DNA of 44,512 nucleotides from Anaerolineales bacterium (GCA_020850595.1 JADZEK010000040.1:1-44512); one strand, 5' to 3'; counted from the first letter of the stretch, positions 1 to 8,334 are shown. The notes: generated by a model not told the origin, from the sequence alone. Program-made: numbers and translations.

Positions 1-117
1 GATCCTGGGTTGAGATTCCTCACCCCCCACAATGCCGAAGGATGGCCGGCAACCGGAGGGGGGCTTCGGAATGACATGGTCCGCCGAGTGTTTCGCCACT
101 GGGGGGCTGGCGGGCTG

Positions 118-200
118 GCGCACCGCGGCAGGCGCTCTTCGGAATGACAGGCAAAATAGGGCTGATCGGTCTCAAGGGCAGTTTGGATGCAATTGCCCTG
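118..200 (+). repeat. Dispersed intergenic repeat, copy A
   Basis: This 83-base stretch aligns without gaps to 9491-9573, with 8 mismatches by hand count. It contains CTTCGGAATGACA (137-149); the same 13-mer occurs at 64-76. Both copies lie in the leader of a plus-strand gene, and a promoter-like sequence follows each. The rest of 1-279 holds no convincing gene: the open frame at 32-280 is low-complexity and is built from this repeat. Confidence 0.85.
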
Positions 201-211
201 GGGTTCAGCGG

Positions 212-240
212 TTAGCTCCGCCCGTGAAGTGTGATATATT
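212..240 (+). promoter_or_regulatory. Candidate sigma-70 extended -10 promoter
   Basis: TGA followed by TATATT (235-240) looks like an extended -10 element. A weak -35 (TTAGCT, 212-217) stands 17 bases upstream. It would drive the gene at 280 with a leader of about 33 bases. It lies at nearly the same distance from the dispersed repeat as the better promoter at 9583-9610. Confidence 0.4.
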
Positions 241-279
241 CAACAATCAACCCGTACGGAGACGGACAAAGGAGTTGTG

Positions 280-1488
280 ATGGAGGAGACACTGGTCAAC
301 GGGAAATTCGAGGAGCGCATCCGCTTTTGGAAGAACCGGGTGGAGACGCTCAGCGCCGCTGACCTGTACTTCTACAATCAGCCCGTCGAGGAGCTGCACG
401 GCGGAGTCCGGGTGCTGGTGCATGGCCGCGAGATGCTCATGTTCGCGTCATACAGCTACCTGGGCCTGATCGGTCACCCCCAGATCAACGCTGCGGCCAA
501 GGCCGCTATTGACGAATTCGGCACCGGCACCCACGGCGTGCGGCTGCTGGCCGGCACACTGAAGCTGCATCGGGACCTGGAAGCGGTCATCGCCCGATTT
601 AAGGGGACGGCGGACGCGGTGACCTTCTCCAGCGGGTATGTCACCAATTTGACGGCCATTTCCACCCTGGTGGGACGGCACGATGTCGTCATTTGCGACA
701 AGCTTAACCATGCTTCGATCGTGGACGGCTGTCTGCTCTCTGGCGCCGAGTTGCTGCGTTTCCGACATAACGACATGGCTGAGTTGGAGCGCTGCCTGCA
801 ACGGGCGGACGCGGCGGCGCTGAAGCTGGTGGTGGTGGATGCCGTGTTCAGCATGGACGGCGACGTGATTGACCTGCCGCGCACGGTGGAACTGTGCCGC
901 AAGTACGGCGCGATCTTGATGGTGGACGAGGCGCACTCGGTGGGGGTGCTGGGGCGCCGCGGCCACGGCATTGAGGAGCACTTCGGGTTGGAAAACGCCA
1001 TTGACCTGAAGATGGGCACGTTGAGCAAGACCATCCCGTCGGTGGGCGGCTACCTGGCCGGGCGACAGGACCTGATGCAGATGTTTCGACACGCCTCGCG
1101 CGCCTTCATCTTCTCGGCCGCGTTGCCGCCGGCACAGGCGGCCGCCGCCAAGGCCGCGTTCGAAGTGATGGAGGCAGAACCGGAGCGGGTGGAGCAACTG
1201 CGGCAGAACGCCGCGCAGTTTATTGGAGGCCTGAAAGCCAGCGGGTTTGACACCATGCGTACTGAGACGGCGATTGTGCCGGTGCTGTGCGGGGCGGATG
1301 AGCGCGCCTTCACCATGGTGCGGCATTGTCAGCACGAGGATGTGTTTGTGCTGCCAGTCGTGTCACCGGCGGTGCCGGAAGGGCTGGCGCGGCTGCGGGC
1401 GACGGTGACGGCTGCCCACACGCCCGACGACATTGATCGGGCGCTCAGGGTCTTCGAGCGCGCCGGCAAGCGCGCAGGCGTTATTTAG
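280..1488 (+). CDS. Serine palmitoyltransferase / 8-amino-7-oxononanoate synthase family enzyme
   Basis: A PLP-dependent alpha-oxoamine synthase that condenses an amino acid with an acyl-CoA or acyl-ACP and releases CO2. The 402 residues show the family landmarks: FASYSYLGL near the N-terminus, GTGTHGVRLLAGT, the cofactor-contacting VDEAHSVGVLG, and the Schiff-base lysine Lys250 in GTLSKTIPSVGGY. ATG 280 is preferred over GTG 277 because AAAGGAG (268-274) lies 5 bases upstream of the ATG. The LSKT context resembles bacterial serine palmitoyltransferases more than BioF, and no biotin gene is nearby, so a lipid or sphingoid-like role is plausible but unproven. The gene stands alone between a repeat-bearing leader and a strong terminator. 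Confidence 0.85.
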   Translation: MEETLVNGKFEERIRFWKNRVETLSAADLYFYNQPVEELHGGVRVLVHGREMLMFASYSYLGLIGHPQINAAAKAAIDEFGTGTHGVRLLAGTLKLHRDLEAVIARFKGTADAVTFSSGYVTNLTAISTLVGRHDVVICDKLNHASIVDGCLLSGAELLRFRHNDMAELERCLQRADAAALKLVVVDAVFSMDGDVIDLPRTVELCRKYGAILMVDEAHSVGVLGRRGHGIEEHFGLENAIDLKMGTLSKTIPSVGGYLAGRQDLMQMFRHASRAFIFSAALPPAQAAAAKAAFEVMEAEPERVEQLRQNAAQFIGGLKASGFDTMRTETAIVPVLCGADERAFTMVRHCQHEDVFVLPVVSPAVPEGLARLRATVTAAHTPDDIDRALRVFERAGKRAGVI

Positions 1489-1495
1489 GCAGGCG

Positions 1496-1527
1496 GCCGG
1501 GCGGCGAGCAACGCGCCCGGCTTTTTT
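1496..1527 (+). terminator. Intrinsic terminator after the oxoamine synthase gene
   Basis: A perfect 8-bp GC stem, GCCGGGCG (1496-1503) with CGCCCGGC (1514-1521), encloses a 10-base loop and is followed directly by six T (1522-1527). It begins 8 bases after the stop codon. Confidence 0.9.
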
Positions 1528-1544
1528 CTTCCCCATTCCTGGTT

Positions 1545-2756
1545 ATGCCCACTGTGACGCTGAAGATCGGACGCACGAAGTCGGCGGCCCGCCGGCATCC
1601 GTGGATCTTCTCAGGCGCCATCGAGCGCGTAGACGGTGAGCCGACCAGCGGCGCGACGGTGGCGGTGCGCGGCCCATCCGGCGACCTGCTGGGGTGGGGC
1701 GCGTGGTCGCCAAGGTCGCAAATTGCTGTGCGCCTGTGGACGTTTGATCCTGAAGTTGAGATCGGGCCGGCGTTCTTCAGGGCGCGGCTGCGAAGCGCGC
1801 TGGCGGCGCGCCAGAGGCTGCACGCGGCCCCCGACCTCAACGCCTATCGGCTTGTCAACGCTGAGTCGGATGGCTTGCCGGGGGTGGTGGTGGACCGGTA
1901 TGCGGGTTTCCTGGTCTGCCAGTTCCTCTCGGCCGGGGCGGAGGCGTGGAAGGCCGCCATTGTGGAGGCGCTGGCGGAGGCGGCGCCCGCGTTCATAGGG
2001 GCGCCGGCGGGCATCTTCGAGCGCTCGGACGTGGACGTGCGCGCGAAGGAAGGGTTGGCGCCGCGGGTGGGCGAGTTGATGGGGGACACGCCGCCCGCCC
2101 GGGTGAGCGTGCGGGAGTATGACTGCCGCTTTGAGGTGGATGTGCGCGGCGGCCACAAGACCGGTTTTTATCTGGACCAGCGTGATAATCGCCGCCTGCT
2201 AGCGAGTGATACGGCTGAGGCGGAGGTGCTCAACTGCTTTGCTTACACGGGCGCGTTTGGCGTGTGGGCGCTGCGGGGCGGCGCGCAGCGGGTAACCAAC
2301 GTGGACACCTCGGCCTCGGCGCTGGCGCTGGCCGATGTGAACCTGGCGCTCAACGGCTTTGACCCAGCCCAGGCTGAGAACGTGACGGGCGACGTTTTCG
2401 CGGTGTTGCGGCGGTATCGCGACAGCCGGCGCACATTTGATGTGGTTGTGTTGGATCCGCCGAAGTTTGCCGAGTCGCGGGCGCAGATCGAAGGGGCGAC
2501 GCGGGGCTACAAGGACATCAACCTATTGGCGTTGAAGCTGCTGCGACCCGGCGGGCGGTTGTTCACCTTCTCGTGTTCGGGCCTGATCTCGCCTGACCTG
2601 TTCCAAAAAATCGTGGCCGGCGCGGCCGAGGATGCCGGGCGGAGCGCGCAGATTGTGCGGCGTCTGTGGCAGGGGCCGGATCATCCGGTGGCGTTGAGCT
2701 TCCCGGAAGGGGAGTATCTAAAGGGCCTGGTGGTGCGGGTGGGCGACCAGGCGTAA
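1545..2756 (+). CDS. rlmI: 23S rRNA (cytosine-C5) methyltransferase RlmI
   Basis: Predicted SAM-dependent enzyme that methylates a cytosine of 23S rRNA. The 403-residue length is typical for RlmI. The N-terminal ~80 residues resemble a PUA RNA-binding domain (KSAARRHPWIFSGAI). A middle RlmI-type domain is followed by a Rossmann methyltransferase domain with motif I VLNCFAYTGAFGVWAL and motif IV VVVLDPPKFAES. The start at 1545 lies only 18 bases after the preceding T-tract and has no Shine-Dalgarno sequence. It may therefore be translated leaderless from a promoter that I cannot identify. The next gene follows with a 11-base gap. Confidence 0.9.
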   Translation: MPTVTLKIGRTKSAARRHPWIFSGAIERVDGEPTSGATVAVRGPSGDLLGWGAWSPRSQIAVRLWTFDPEVEIGPAFFRARLRSALAARQRLHAAPDLNAYRLVNAESDGLPGVVVDRYAGFLVCQFLSAGAEAWKAAIVEALAEAAPAFIGAPAGIFERSDVDVRAKEGLAPRVGELMGDTPPARVSVREYDCRFEVDVRGGHKTGFYLDQRDNRRLLASDTAEAEVLNCFAYTGAFGVWALRGGAQRVTNVDTSASALALADVNLALNGFDPAQAENVTGDVFAVLRRYRDSRRTFDVVVLDPPKFAESRAQIEGATRGYKDINLLALKLLRPGGRLFTFSCSGLISPDLFQKIVAGAAEDAGRSAQIVRRLWQGPDHPVALSFPEGEYLKGLVVRVGDQA

Positions 2757-2767
2757 GGAGGCATGGC

Positions 2768-3292
2768 GTGAAGCTGGCAGGCAAGCGCGTGGTGGTGCTG
2801 GTTGCAGAAGGCTTTGAAGATCTGGAGTTCTGGGTCACGGTGATGCGGCTGCGCGAGGAAGGGGCGAGCGTGAAGATCGTCGGCATGCAGGCGCGCCAGA
2901 CGGTGACGGGCAAGACGGGCATCACGGCGACGAGTGAGGCGGGTGCGGCCGAGGTGCAGCCGGATGACTGCGACAGCCTGGTGGTTCCGGGAGGCTGGGC
3001 GCCTGACCGGCTGCGGCGTCACCCGGCGGTGACGGCATTGGTGCGCGGCGTGTACGAGCAGGGCAAGGTGGTGGGCCTGATCTGCCACGCGGGTTTGGTG
3101 GGTATATCGGCCGGCATCGTCAAAGGCCACCGCGCCACGGGCAGCCTGGGCATCAAAGACGATCTCGTGAATGCCGGGGCGACGTGGGTAGACGCGCCGG
3201 CCTTCCGCGATGGGCAGCTCGTGTGGGGCCGGGTGGTGGAAGATATTCCGGACTTCTGCCGGGAGTTGGTGGCGGCTATCGCGGCGGGATAA
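2768..3292 (+). CDS. DJ-1/PfpI family protein
   Basis: A 174-residue protein of the class I glutamine amidotransferase-like superfamily, whose members act as proteases, deglycases or chaperones. It begins KRVVVLVAEGFEDLEFW, where the Glu of the EGFEDLE segment is the usual acidic partner. The nucleophile elbow is GLICHAG, with Cys in the expected place. The GTG start at 2768 is chosen because AAGGAGG (2755-2761) lies 6 bases upstream; this ribosome site overlaps the rlmI stop codon, so the two genes are probably cotranscribed. The exact reaction cannot be read from sequence. Confidence 0.85.
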   Translation: MKLAGKRVVVLVAEGFEDLEFWVTVMRLREEGASVKIVGMQARQTVTGKTGITATSEAGAAEVQPDDCDSLVVPGGWAPDRLRRHPAVTALVRGVYEQGKVVGLICHAGLVGISAGIVKGHRATGSLGIKDDLVNAGATWVDAPAFRDGQLVWGRVVEDIPDFCRELVAAIAAG

Positions 3293-3327
3293 GGCGCCTG
3301 GTCGGGGAGCGGGGGGCGGCCAAAGGG

Positions 3328-3365
3328 AAAAGCCAACCGGGCCAGCGAAAGCCGGCCCGGTTGGC
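3328..3365 (-). terminator. tmRNA terminator (also a hairpin after the PfpI gene)
   Basis: A perfect 12-bp inverted repeat, GCCAACCGGGCC (3332-3343) with GGCCCGGTTGGC (3354-3365), lies just beyond the 3' end of tmRNA. Read on the minus strand it is followed by TTTT (3331-3328). In the plus direction it could also stop transcription from the PfpI gene, but without a T-tract. Confidence 0.85.
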
Positions 3366-3369
3366 GGGT

Positions 3370-3756
3370 TGGTGGAGATGGCGGGAATCGAACCCGCGTC
3401 CGAAAAACTCGACCACAGGTGTCTACAAGCGTAGCCGCGCTACTTCTTCTTCGGCGTCCAGGCCCCGCGTGGCCGGGTCAAAGGACGACTAGCCGCTTGA
3501 TCTTTCGCTCCGGTCGCGGCGCCTGGAGCGGCATTCTGACCTTTGTCTCGCTGAGGGCACGCGCCGTCAGACAGGCTCGTGGTCAACGGGCTTCCCGTAG
3601 GAGGCCGGCTCAATCGCCAGCGGGGTTAGGCCGCGAGCGGGAGAGCGCTGTAGGAAGTGCGGTTGGCACTTGTGTTTTTGCGCTGCGTTTACGGGTTTCG
3701 GCGCCGCCCGGCTTGCAACCTGTAATCAGCCTTCTCCGTCGAAGCCTGTCATCCCC
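3370..3756 (-). ncRNA. ssrA: Transfer-messenger RNA (tmRNA)
   Basis: A 387-base RNA that rescues stalled ribosomes and tags the truncated product for proteolysis. The 5' end GGGGATGACAGGCTTCGACG pairs with the 3' CATCTCC stretch, with one G-U pair, to form the acceptor stem. The T-arm GGTTCGATTCC and an encoded CCA end (plus-strand 3370-3372) are present. In the tag frame the resume codon is probably GCC (3667-3665), giving ANRTSYSALPLAA followed by TAA (3628-3626); the LAA end is the usual ClpXP-type degron. The resume codon is inferred from the AN start common in tags. The partner gene smpB lies 1.4 kb away on the same strand. Confidence 0.97.
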
Positions 3757-3767
3757 AGGTAGTAACC

Positions 3768-3773
3768 ATTATA
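3768..3773 (-). promoter_or_regulatory. ssrA promoter -10 element
   Basis: On the minus strand a consensus TATAAT is preceded by TGG, making an extended -10. It ends 11 bases before the mature tmRNA 5' end, which fits a short precursor trimmed by RNase P. No good -35 is seen. Confidence 0.6.
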
Positions 3774-3883
3774 CCATCGTGCTCCAAGGGCCAGCTCAGG
3801 GCGGAGGGGGGGTGCATCCTATGGTTTTGGCCGCTTTCGATCTTGGCGCGCCTGGCGGTTGAAACCGCGGCTACATAACGCGA

Positions 3884-3903
3884 AGCCCCGCCTTCGCGGG
3901 GCT
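3884..3903 (-). terminator. Hairpin downstream of the lipoprotein gene
   Basis: A perfect 8-bp stem, AGCCCCGC (3884-3891) with GCGGGGCT (3896-3903), has a 4-base loop. It lies 50 bases after the stop of the minus-strand lipoprotein gene and lacks a T-run. A second small palindrome, GCGGTT-GA-AACCGC, follows at about 3855-3868. Confidence 0.5.
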
Positions 3904-3952
3904 GGGAAGGCAGCGCCAATTCGCGGGCGGCCAATAAATCCGGATGCACCCC

Positions 3953-4978
3953 TCAGGGCAGGGCGAACAGCGGGCTGACGCCGACGGTCTGTTCAATTTC
4001 CTGCCGGAATAGCGCGGCATCGGGGTAGGGGTAAAGCCGATCCAACTCGCTCCAGGCCTGCGCCGGCTGCCCGCTGTAGAGGAGCGCGAGGACGAGCGGC
4101 AGCACGCCGCACTTGGTGGTGTTGTCCCATTCGCCCAGCCCGCCAGGCGTGGCCGCCGCGGCTTGGGCCGACAGGCTCGGCAGTTCCGCGGCGTAGCGGT
4201 CGGCGAAGCGCGGGCCGGCAGGCTGGTAGCCGACGTCGGGTGCATACGCCAGGATCACCTGAACCAGCGGCGAGGCGGCGTAGGGGCAGTAGGTGTAAGC
4301 AAAGACGTCGTCGCAGGTTATGAACTCGGGTATGCCATCGCCATTAAGGTCCTGGAACCGGCCGCCGCAATTGGAGGGACGGGTCTCCAGGATTTTGACA
4401 GGCGTATCACCCAGACTGAACGCGATGACGCTGAAGCAGCAGTGGGCGCCGCCGGTGTAGGTCGTAACGATCAGCTCGGGCACACCATCCCCGGTGATGT
4501 CGGCGCCGCTCAGGGCATCGAAGCCAGAGAAAAACTCAACGAGGAGTGGTGACGTCTCGGACTGATTGAGGGTCAATATCCGGTCGAAGCCCAAGCCGGC
4601 GCTGGGTGAGTTCTCGTTGCGCCAAACGCGCACGGCATATTCGCCGATGACCTGCTCTTGGTCGAGCACGTAGCTAGAATCTGGAAAAGTCGTGGACTGC
4701 GGCGCGACGGCGGTGGGTATCGGGCGCGGCGGCCGCGGCGTGGCGCTTGCCGGCGAGGCCGACGTGGCCGGCGAGGCAGGGGGCTGAGATGGCGTAGCTG
4801 TGGGCGCACGGGTGGGGGCTGCGGTCAGGGTCCCTGCGACGCTCGCCGCTATGTCTGTTGCGACAGCGTCGGCGGTTGCTGGGATGTCGGCAGGCCGGCA
4901 GGCCGCTAGCAAGGCTACCAGGCAACCGGCACAAAAGACGAGAAGTTGCGTATTCAACGGCGTGCCTTTAATGCGCAT
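3953..4978 (-). CDS. Putative lipoprotein with FG-GAP/EF-hand-like calcium loops
   Basis: A 341-residue exported protein of unknown role. From the chosen start MRIKGTPL it has a hydrophobic stretch ending in the lipobox LLAAC, then a Thr/Pro/Ala-rich linker of about 60 residues. The folded part contains two D-x-(T/N)-G-D-G-x-P-E loops (ADITGDGVPELIV and FQDLNGDGIPEFI), typical of FG-GAP/integrin-like or dockerin-type calcium sites, and several Cys that may form disulfides. ATG 4978 is chosen because the signal sequence then starts normally; the frame stays open to 4996. Its start codon lies inside one arm of an inverted GSCTATGCGCA pair. It separates smpB from ssrA. Confidence 0.7.
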   Translation of the reverse strand: MRIKGTPLNTQLLVFCAGCLVALLAACRPADIPATADAVATDIAASVAGTLTAAPTRAPTATPSQPPASPATSASPASATPRPPRPIPTAVAPQSTTFPDSSYVLDQEQVIGEYAVRVWRNENSPSAGLGFDRILTLNQSETSPLLVEFFSGFDALSGADITGDGVPELIVTTYTGGAHCCFSVIAFSLGDTPVKILETRPSNCGGRFQDLNGDGIPEFITCDDVFAYTYCPYAASPLVQVILAYAPDVGYQPAGPRFADRYAAELPSLSAQAAAATPGGLGEWDNTTKCGVLPLVLALLYSGQPAQAWSELDRLYPYPDAALFRQEIEQTVGVSPLFALP

Positions 4979-5044
4979 AGCCACTAGCTGCATCATGGCG
5001 ATAACGAGCGTGATCTTTCTTGAAATATAATTAGCCTATGCGCA
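4972..5044. repeat. Inverted GSCTATGCGCA pair 1
   Basis: TGCGCATAGCC (4972-4982) and GCCTATGCGCA (5034-5044) form an inverted pair matching at 10 of 11 positions, 64 bp between core centres. The left arm contains the start codon of the lipoprotein gene. Similar pairs are at 12467-12536 and 26050-26118. Confidence 0.75.
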
Positions 5045-5100
5045 ATCACCGGCACAGGTCAATAACGTCAGCCCCACCAAGATCACGACCCGGCCGGGTG

Positions 5101-5117
5101 CCCCTGACTGGCAGGGG
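5101..5117 (-). terminator. Possible terminator hairpin after smpB
   Basis: CCCCTG (5101-5106) pairs with CAGGGG (5112-5117) around a 5-base loop, just beyond the smpB stop. The palindrome ACCCGGCCGGGT (5088-5099) follows. There is no T-tract, so this is weak. Confidence 0.35.
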
Positions 5118-5130
5118 GATGGTCTGGGGG

Positions 5131-5616
5131 CTAGCCGCGGCCGCGCAGGCTCAAGGCGCGCTGAATGTCGCGCTGGCTGTCGCGCTCAGCAATGGCCTGG
5201 CGTTTGTCGAAATTCTTCTTGCCACGGCCAAGAGCGATCTCCAGCTTGGCGCGGCCTTTGACGAGGTACATCCGCAGGGGGACGATGGCGTAGCCTTTGA
5301 GCTTAGCTTGCGCCGCGAGCTTGCCAATTTCTTTCTTGTGCAGGAGCAGCTTACGCGGCCGCAGCGGGTCATGATTGTCACGCGACGCGGGGTCGTACGG
5401 CGAGATGTGGGCGTTGAGCAGATACATTTCGCCGCCTTCGCTCTGCACGTACGCCTCTTTGAGCTGCACCTGGCCGGCGCGGACTGATTTGATCTCTGAG
5501 CCGACCAGCGCCAGACCGGCTTCGAAGCGGTCTTCGAGGAAGTAGCTGTGCCCGGCGCTGCGGTTCGTGGCGACCACCCGGTCACCCGGGGTATTCGCTT
5601 GTGGGACCTTCGACAC
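5131..5616 (-). CDS. smpB: SsrA-binding protein SmpB
   Basis: A cytosolic 161-residue protein that binds the tRNA-like domain of tmRNA and carries it to stalled ribosomes. Family signatures are clear: ATNRSAGHSYFLEDRFEAGLALVGSEIKS is the opening of the OB fold, LLNAHISPY and RKLLLHKKEI follow, and GRGKKNFDKRQAIAERD begins the basic C-terminal tail. The GTG start at 5616 has GGAG 7 bases upstream. It overlaps the stop of the S41 peptidase gene (TAGTG), which suggests translational coupling. Confidence 0.97.
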   Translation of the reverse strand: MSKVPQANTPGDRVVATNRSAGHSYFLEDRFEAGLALVGSEIKSVRAGQVQLKEAYVQSEGGEMYLLNAHISPYDPASRDNHDPLRPRKLLLHKKEIGKLAAQAKLKGYAIVPLRMYLVKGRAKLEIALGRGKKNFDKRQAIAERDSQRDIQRALSLRGRG

Positions 5617-6875
5617 TACGGTTCTCCATCAACGGCGATTGGCGCGGGCGGGCTGGAGGCCAGCGCGCGCAAGACGCGCATGGCGTAGGCCAATTCGGCA
5701 TCGCTGCCGTCAGTGGCCGGGTCCACCACGTAGGTCGGGGGCAACCCGCCGTCTTCGATTTCATGCCGAGCGGGCGTGTACCAGCGGTAGGCGGTCACGT
5801 GCAGGCTCGAGCCATCGGACAAATCATACACCAACTGCACCGAGCCTTTGCCGTACGTGGGCTGGCCGACGAGCGGAGCGCGGCCGCGATCTAGCAGCGC
5901 CCCAGCGACGATTTCCGCGGCGCTGGCCGTGTTGTGGTTGACCAGCACCACCAGTGGAGCCTGGGCCGCTGAGCCGGCGTTGGCGGGCGCGCTGTAGGTC
6001 TTCTCCGGGGCGGCGTGCTGGGTCTCGTACATCACCACGCCGCCGTCCAGAAAGACGCCGGCGACTGCAACGGCCGCTTCGAGGATGCCGCCGCCATTGT
6101 TGCGCAGGTCGAGCACGAAGCTGGTGGCGCCCGCCGCCTGAAGCTCTTGGAGCGCTTGCTGCACCTCCGTCGGCGTTTTGCCGCTGAAACGGCTGACGGC
6201 AATCAGGCCAATAGCGGGCGCGTCGGGCAGTACCTTCCAAGTGGTGGAAGGGATTTCAAAGCGTTCACGGGTGAGTGTCAGGACCCCTTCGGCGCCATCG
6301 GCATGCCGCACGGTCATGCGAAGCATGGTGCCGACCAAACCGCGGACTAAGGCCGTGGCGGTGTCTACCGGGGTACCGGGGGCCAAGAAGGTGTCATCCA
6401 CGGCCAGCAGGATGTCGCCGCTGAGCACGCCGGCGCGGGCAGCGGGTGAGTCGCGGTACGGGTCCAGGACGATTTCGCCAGCGGCGTTGACGGTCAGATT
6501 GACACCTATGCCGCCATATTCGCCCTGGAGGGACTGGGTTTCAAGCTCGTGGGCCTGGGGTTCGACGAAGACGGTATAGGGGTCACCAACGGCAGCCGTA
6601 TAGCCGCGCACCGCGCCATAAGCTAGCGTGTTGTCGTCGGGCAAAGGGCCGATGTAGTGGTCGGCCAGCAGGGCGCGCACTTCGTCGAGCAAGGCATAGC
6701 GCCCGCCGCCGGCCGTGAAGGGCAGGGCGAGGGGCAATTCGGCTGAGACGGCGCGAACAAGGTAGCCGGTCAGGAAGGCCGCGGTGAGGAAGATCAGGTC
6801 GAGGACGGCGAAGGCCGCCAAGCTCCGGAAGCGTTTGGACCCAGACCGCGTTGGTTCGGCATCATTCCCCGACAT
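5616..6875 (-). CDS. S41 family C-terminal processing peptidase
   Basis: A membrane-anchored serine peptidase of the CtpA/Prc type, 419 residues. After a short basic N-terminus it has one membrane segment (LAAFAVLDLIFLTAAFLTGYLV), a leader helix, a PDZ domain (GEYGGIGVNL to VRGLVGTM) and the S41 catalytic domain. The catalytic Ser is in NHNTASAAEIVAG and the Lys in TYGKGSVQ, so the dyad is complete. ATG 6875 is chosen because GGAG stands 7 bases upstream; it overlaps the end of the LCP gene by 14 bases. Family members trim or degrade periplasmic or cell-envelope proteins, often from the C-terminus. Confidence 0.92.
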   Translation of the reverse strand: MSGNDAEPTRSGSKRFRSLAAFAVLDLIFLTAAFLTGYLVRAVSAELPLALPFTAGGGRYALLDEVRALLADHYIGPLPDDNTLAYGAVRGYTAAVGDPYTVFVEPQAHELETQSLQGEYGGIGVNLTVNAAGEIVLDPYRDSPAARAGVLSGDILLAVDDTFLAPGTPVDTATALVRGLVGTMLRMTVRHADGAEGVLTLTRERFEIPSTTWKVLPDAPAIGLIAVSRFSGKTPTEVQQALQELQAAGATSFVLDLRNNGGGILEAAVAVAGVFLDGGVVMYETQHAAPEKTYSAPANAGSAAQAPLVVLVNHNTASAAEIVAGALLDRGRAPLVGQPTYGKGSVQLVYDLSDGSSLHVTAYRWYTPARHEIEDGGLPPTYVVDPATDGSDAELAYAMRVLRALASSPPAPIAVDGEP

Positions 6876-8094
6876 TGAATTGCTCCAAGACCGGCACAAT
6901 GGCGTCCATCACCGGCAGCAACACCTGCGCGCCATCGGCCAGCTTGGTGTCTCGCACCATGCTGCTGTCTATGACCCAGCTTTGGATGGCGCTGACGTCA
7001 ATCTGCGGCCCCAGGCAGCCCAGGAGGGCAATGTCTTCAAGCGAGAGGTCGGTGCGGGCCGCACCCAGCAGCGCCTGAGTGAGCGCCGGCAATTGCAGCA
7101 GCGTCTGGGGGCGCAGAAGCTGGTTACGCACGGCGAAGAGCACCTGCTGTTGGCGGCGCATCCGGGCAAAGTCGCTGCTGTCGTGGCGCGTGCGGGCGTA
7201 GATCAGCGCGGTGGCGCCATCCATGTGCACCTGGCCGGCCGGGAAGTCAATGGCAATGGTGCCGCTCCCGTCGCGCAGAGGATAGGCGTCGTCGTGAATC
7301 GGCTCAGGAATGTTGATGTCCACGCCGCCGATAGCGTCTATGCCCTGCTCGAAGGCGGTGAAACTGACAGTGGCGTAGCGGTCAACGCGCAGCCCGAAGG
7401 TGCTCGCCAGCACGGCGGCCACCTCGCCGGGACCGCCGCCAGGGGCGCTGTACAGCTCGCCATAGTGATAGGCGGTGTTGATGCGGCCTTCGGGCACCTG
7501 CGACAGACCGGGGAGCTGGACCCACAAGTCGCGGGGGATGGACAACATCTGGGCGCTTTTGGCGGCGAAATTGACGCCCAGGAGAATGATGGTATCGGCC
7601 CGGGCGGCGCGGTAGTAGTTGTTGTTGAAGCCGTCAATGCCGATAAGCAGGATGTTCATCCGCCCGGGGCCGTCACAAGTGGTGGGAAAGGCGGCCGCTT
7701 GGGGCAGGACAGGCGTGGGAATGGGCGTCGGCTGGGCCGGCACGACAAAGAAGCGCGTGGCCGTCGGCTCGACCAGGGGCGGCGGCTCGGTGACCACCAC
7801 AGGCGGCTGGCTGGGCAGGACGTCTACACTGGCGGTTGCCAGCGGGGTGTCGGTGGCCTCGGGCTGCCAGGTGTTGGTCGGCAAGACGACCACGACGGGG
7901 ACCAGCGTGCCGGTAGGGCCGTAGGCGAGGGCCATTTGTGCCAGGGGCTCGCGGGCCGCCAGAGCCGCGAAGGCGCACAGGGCCAGGCTCCAGAAACCAA
8001 CAAAGATCCAGACGATGCCGGGGGCGTAGTTATGCGTCTTGAGCTTGCGATCAAACTTCATGGTGGTCGCAGACACTGGTGCGCGCCGATTCAT
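6862..8094 (-). CDS. LytR-CpsA-Psr (LCP) family protein
   Basis: LCP enzymes move lipid-linked glycopolymers onto peptidoglycan or proteins outside the membrane. The protein has a cytosolic basic start (KFDRKLKTHN), one membrane helix (YAPGIVWIFVGFWSLALCAFAALAA), a Pro/Thr/Val-rich spacer of about 80 residues, then the LCP domain. Visible motifs are MNILLIGIDG, SIPRDLWVQLPG, RINTAYHYG, IGGVDI and YARTRHDSSDFARMRRQQQVL, which holds the conserved Arg residues. The start is uncertain: ATG 8094 is used here, ATG 8061 and ATG 8172 are alternatives, and the frame is open to GTG 8301. It heads a run with the S41 peptidase and smpB. The 320 bases to the divergent recombinase gene hold that gene's promoter and a dif-like site. 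Confidence 0.88.
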   Translation of the reverse strand: MNRRAPVSATTMKFDRKLKTHNYAPGIVWIFVGFWSLALCAFAALAAREPLAQMALAYGPTGTLVPVVVVLPTNTWQPEATDTPLATASVDVLPSQPPVVVTEPPPLVEPTATRFFVVPAQPTPIPTPVLPQAAAFPTTCDGPGRMNILLIGIDGFNNNYYRAARADTIILLGVNFAAKSAQMLSIPRDLWVQLPGLSQVPEGRINTAYHYGELYSAPGGGPGEVAAVLASTFGLRVDRYATVSFTAFEQGIDAIGGVDINIPEPIHDDAYPLRDGSGTIAIDFPAGQVHMDGATALIYARTRHDSSDFARMRRQQQVLFAVRNQLLRPQTLLQLPALTQALLGAARTDLSLEDIALLGCLGPQIDVSAIQSWVIDSSMVRDTKLADGAQVLLPVMDAIVPVLEQFNVGE

Positions 8095-8334
8095 CGGCCG
8101 ATCCGCCGGCAGACGCGCACGGGGGAGTTTAGCATAGTCTGTAGGTGGTCGGTCAGGGTAAGGCGCTGGCATGTTGCCTGTCTGGGTGGGGGCCGGATCA
8201 GGCGCCTGATCTGCAATTTCCTTGCCAACGCAACTCAGGCGCCCCAGGGCTGCTGGGCGCGACAGCCAGCAAGCGACGCTAAGCGGGTTGTAAACCAACA
8301 CGAGTGCGACGGGTGGAGGGGCGGGAGACAGGCC

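Noticed and set aside
32..280. 82-codon open frame at the left edge
   Set aside because: It consists of the dispersed repeat and low-complexity sequence, has no ribosome site, and overlaps the leader of the 280 gene.
3660..3685. TGGCAC with a later TTGC inside ssrA
   Set aside because: The GG-to-GC distance is too long and the site lies inside the tmRNA gene.
3419..3862. Open frame across the tmRNA gene
   Set aside because: It lies on the opposite strand of a complete tmRNA gene and shows no protein-like pattern.
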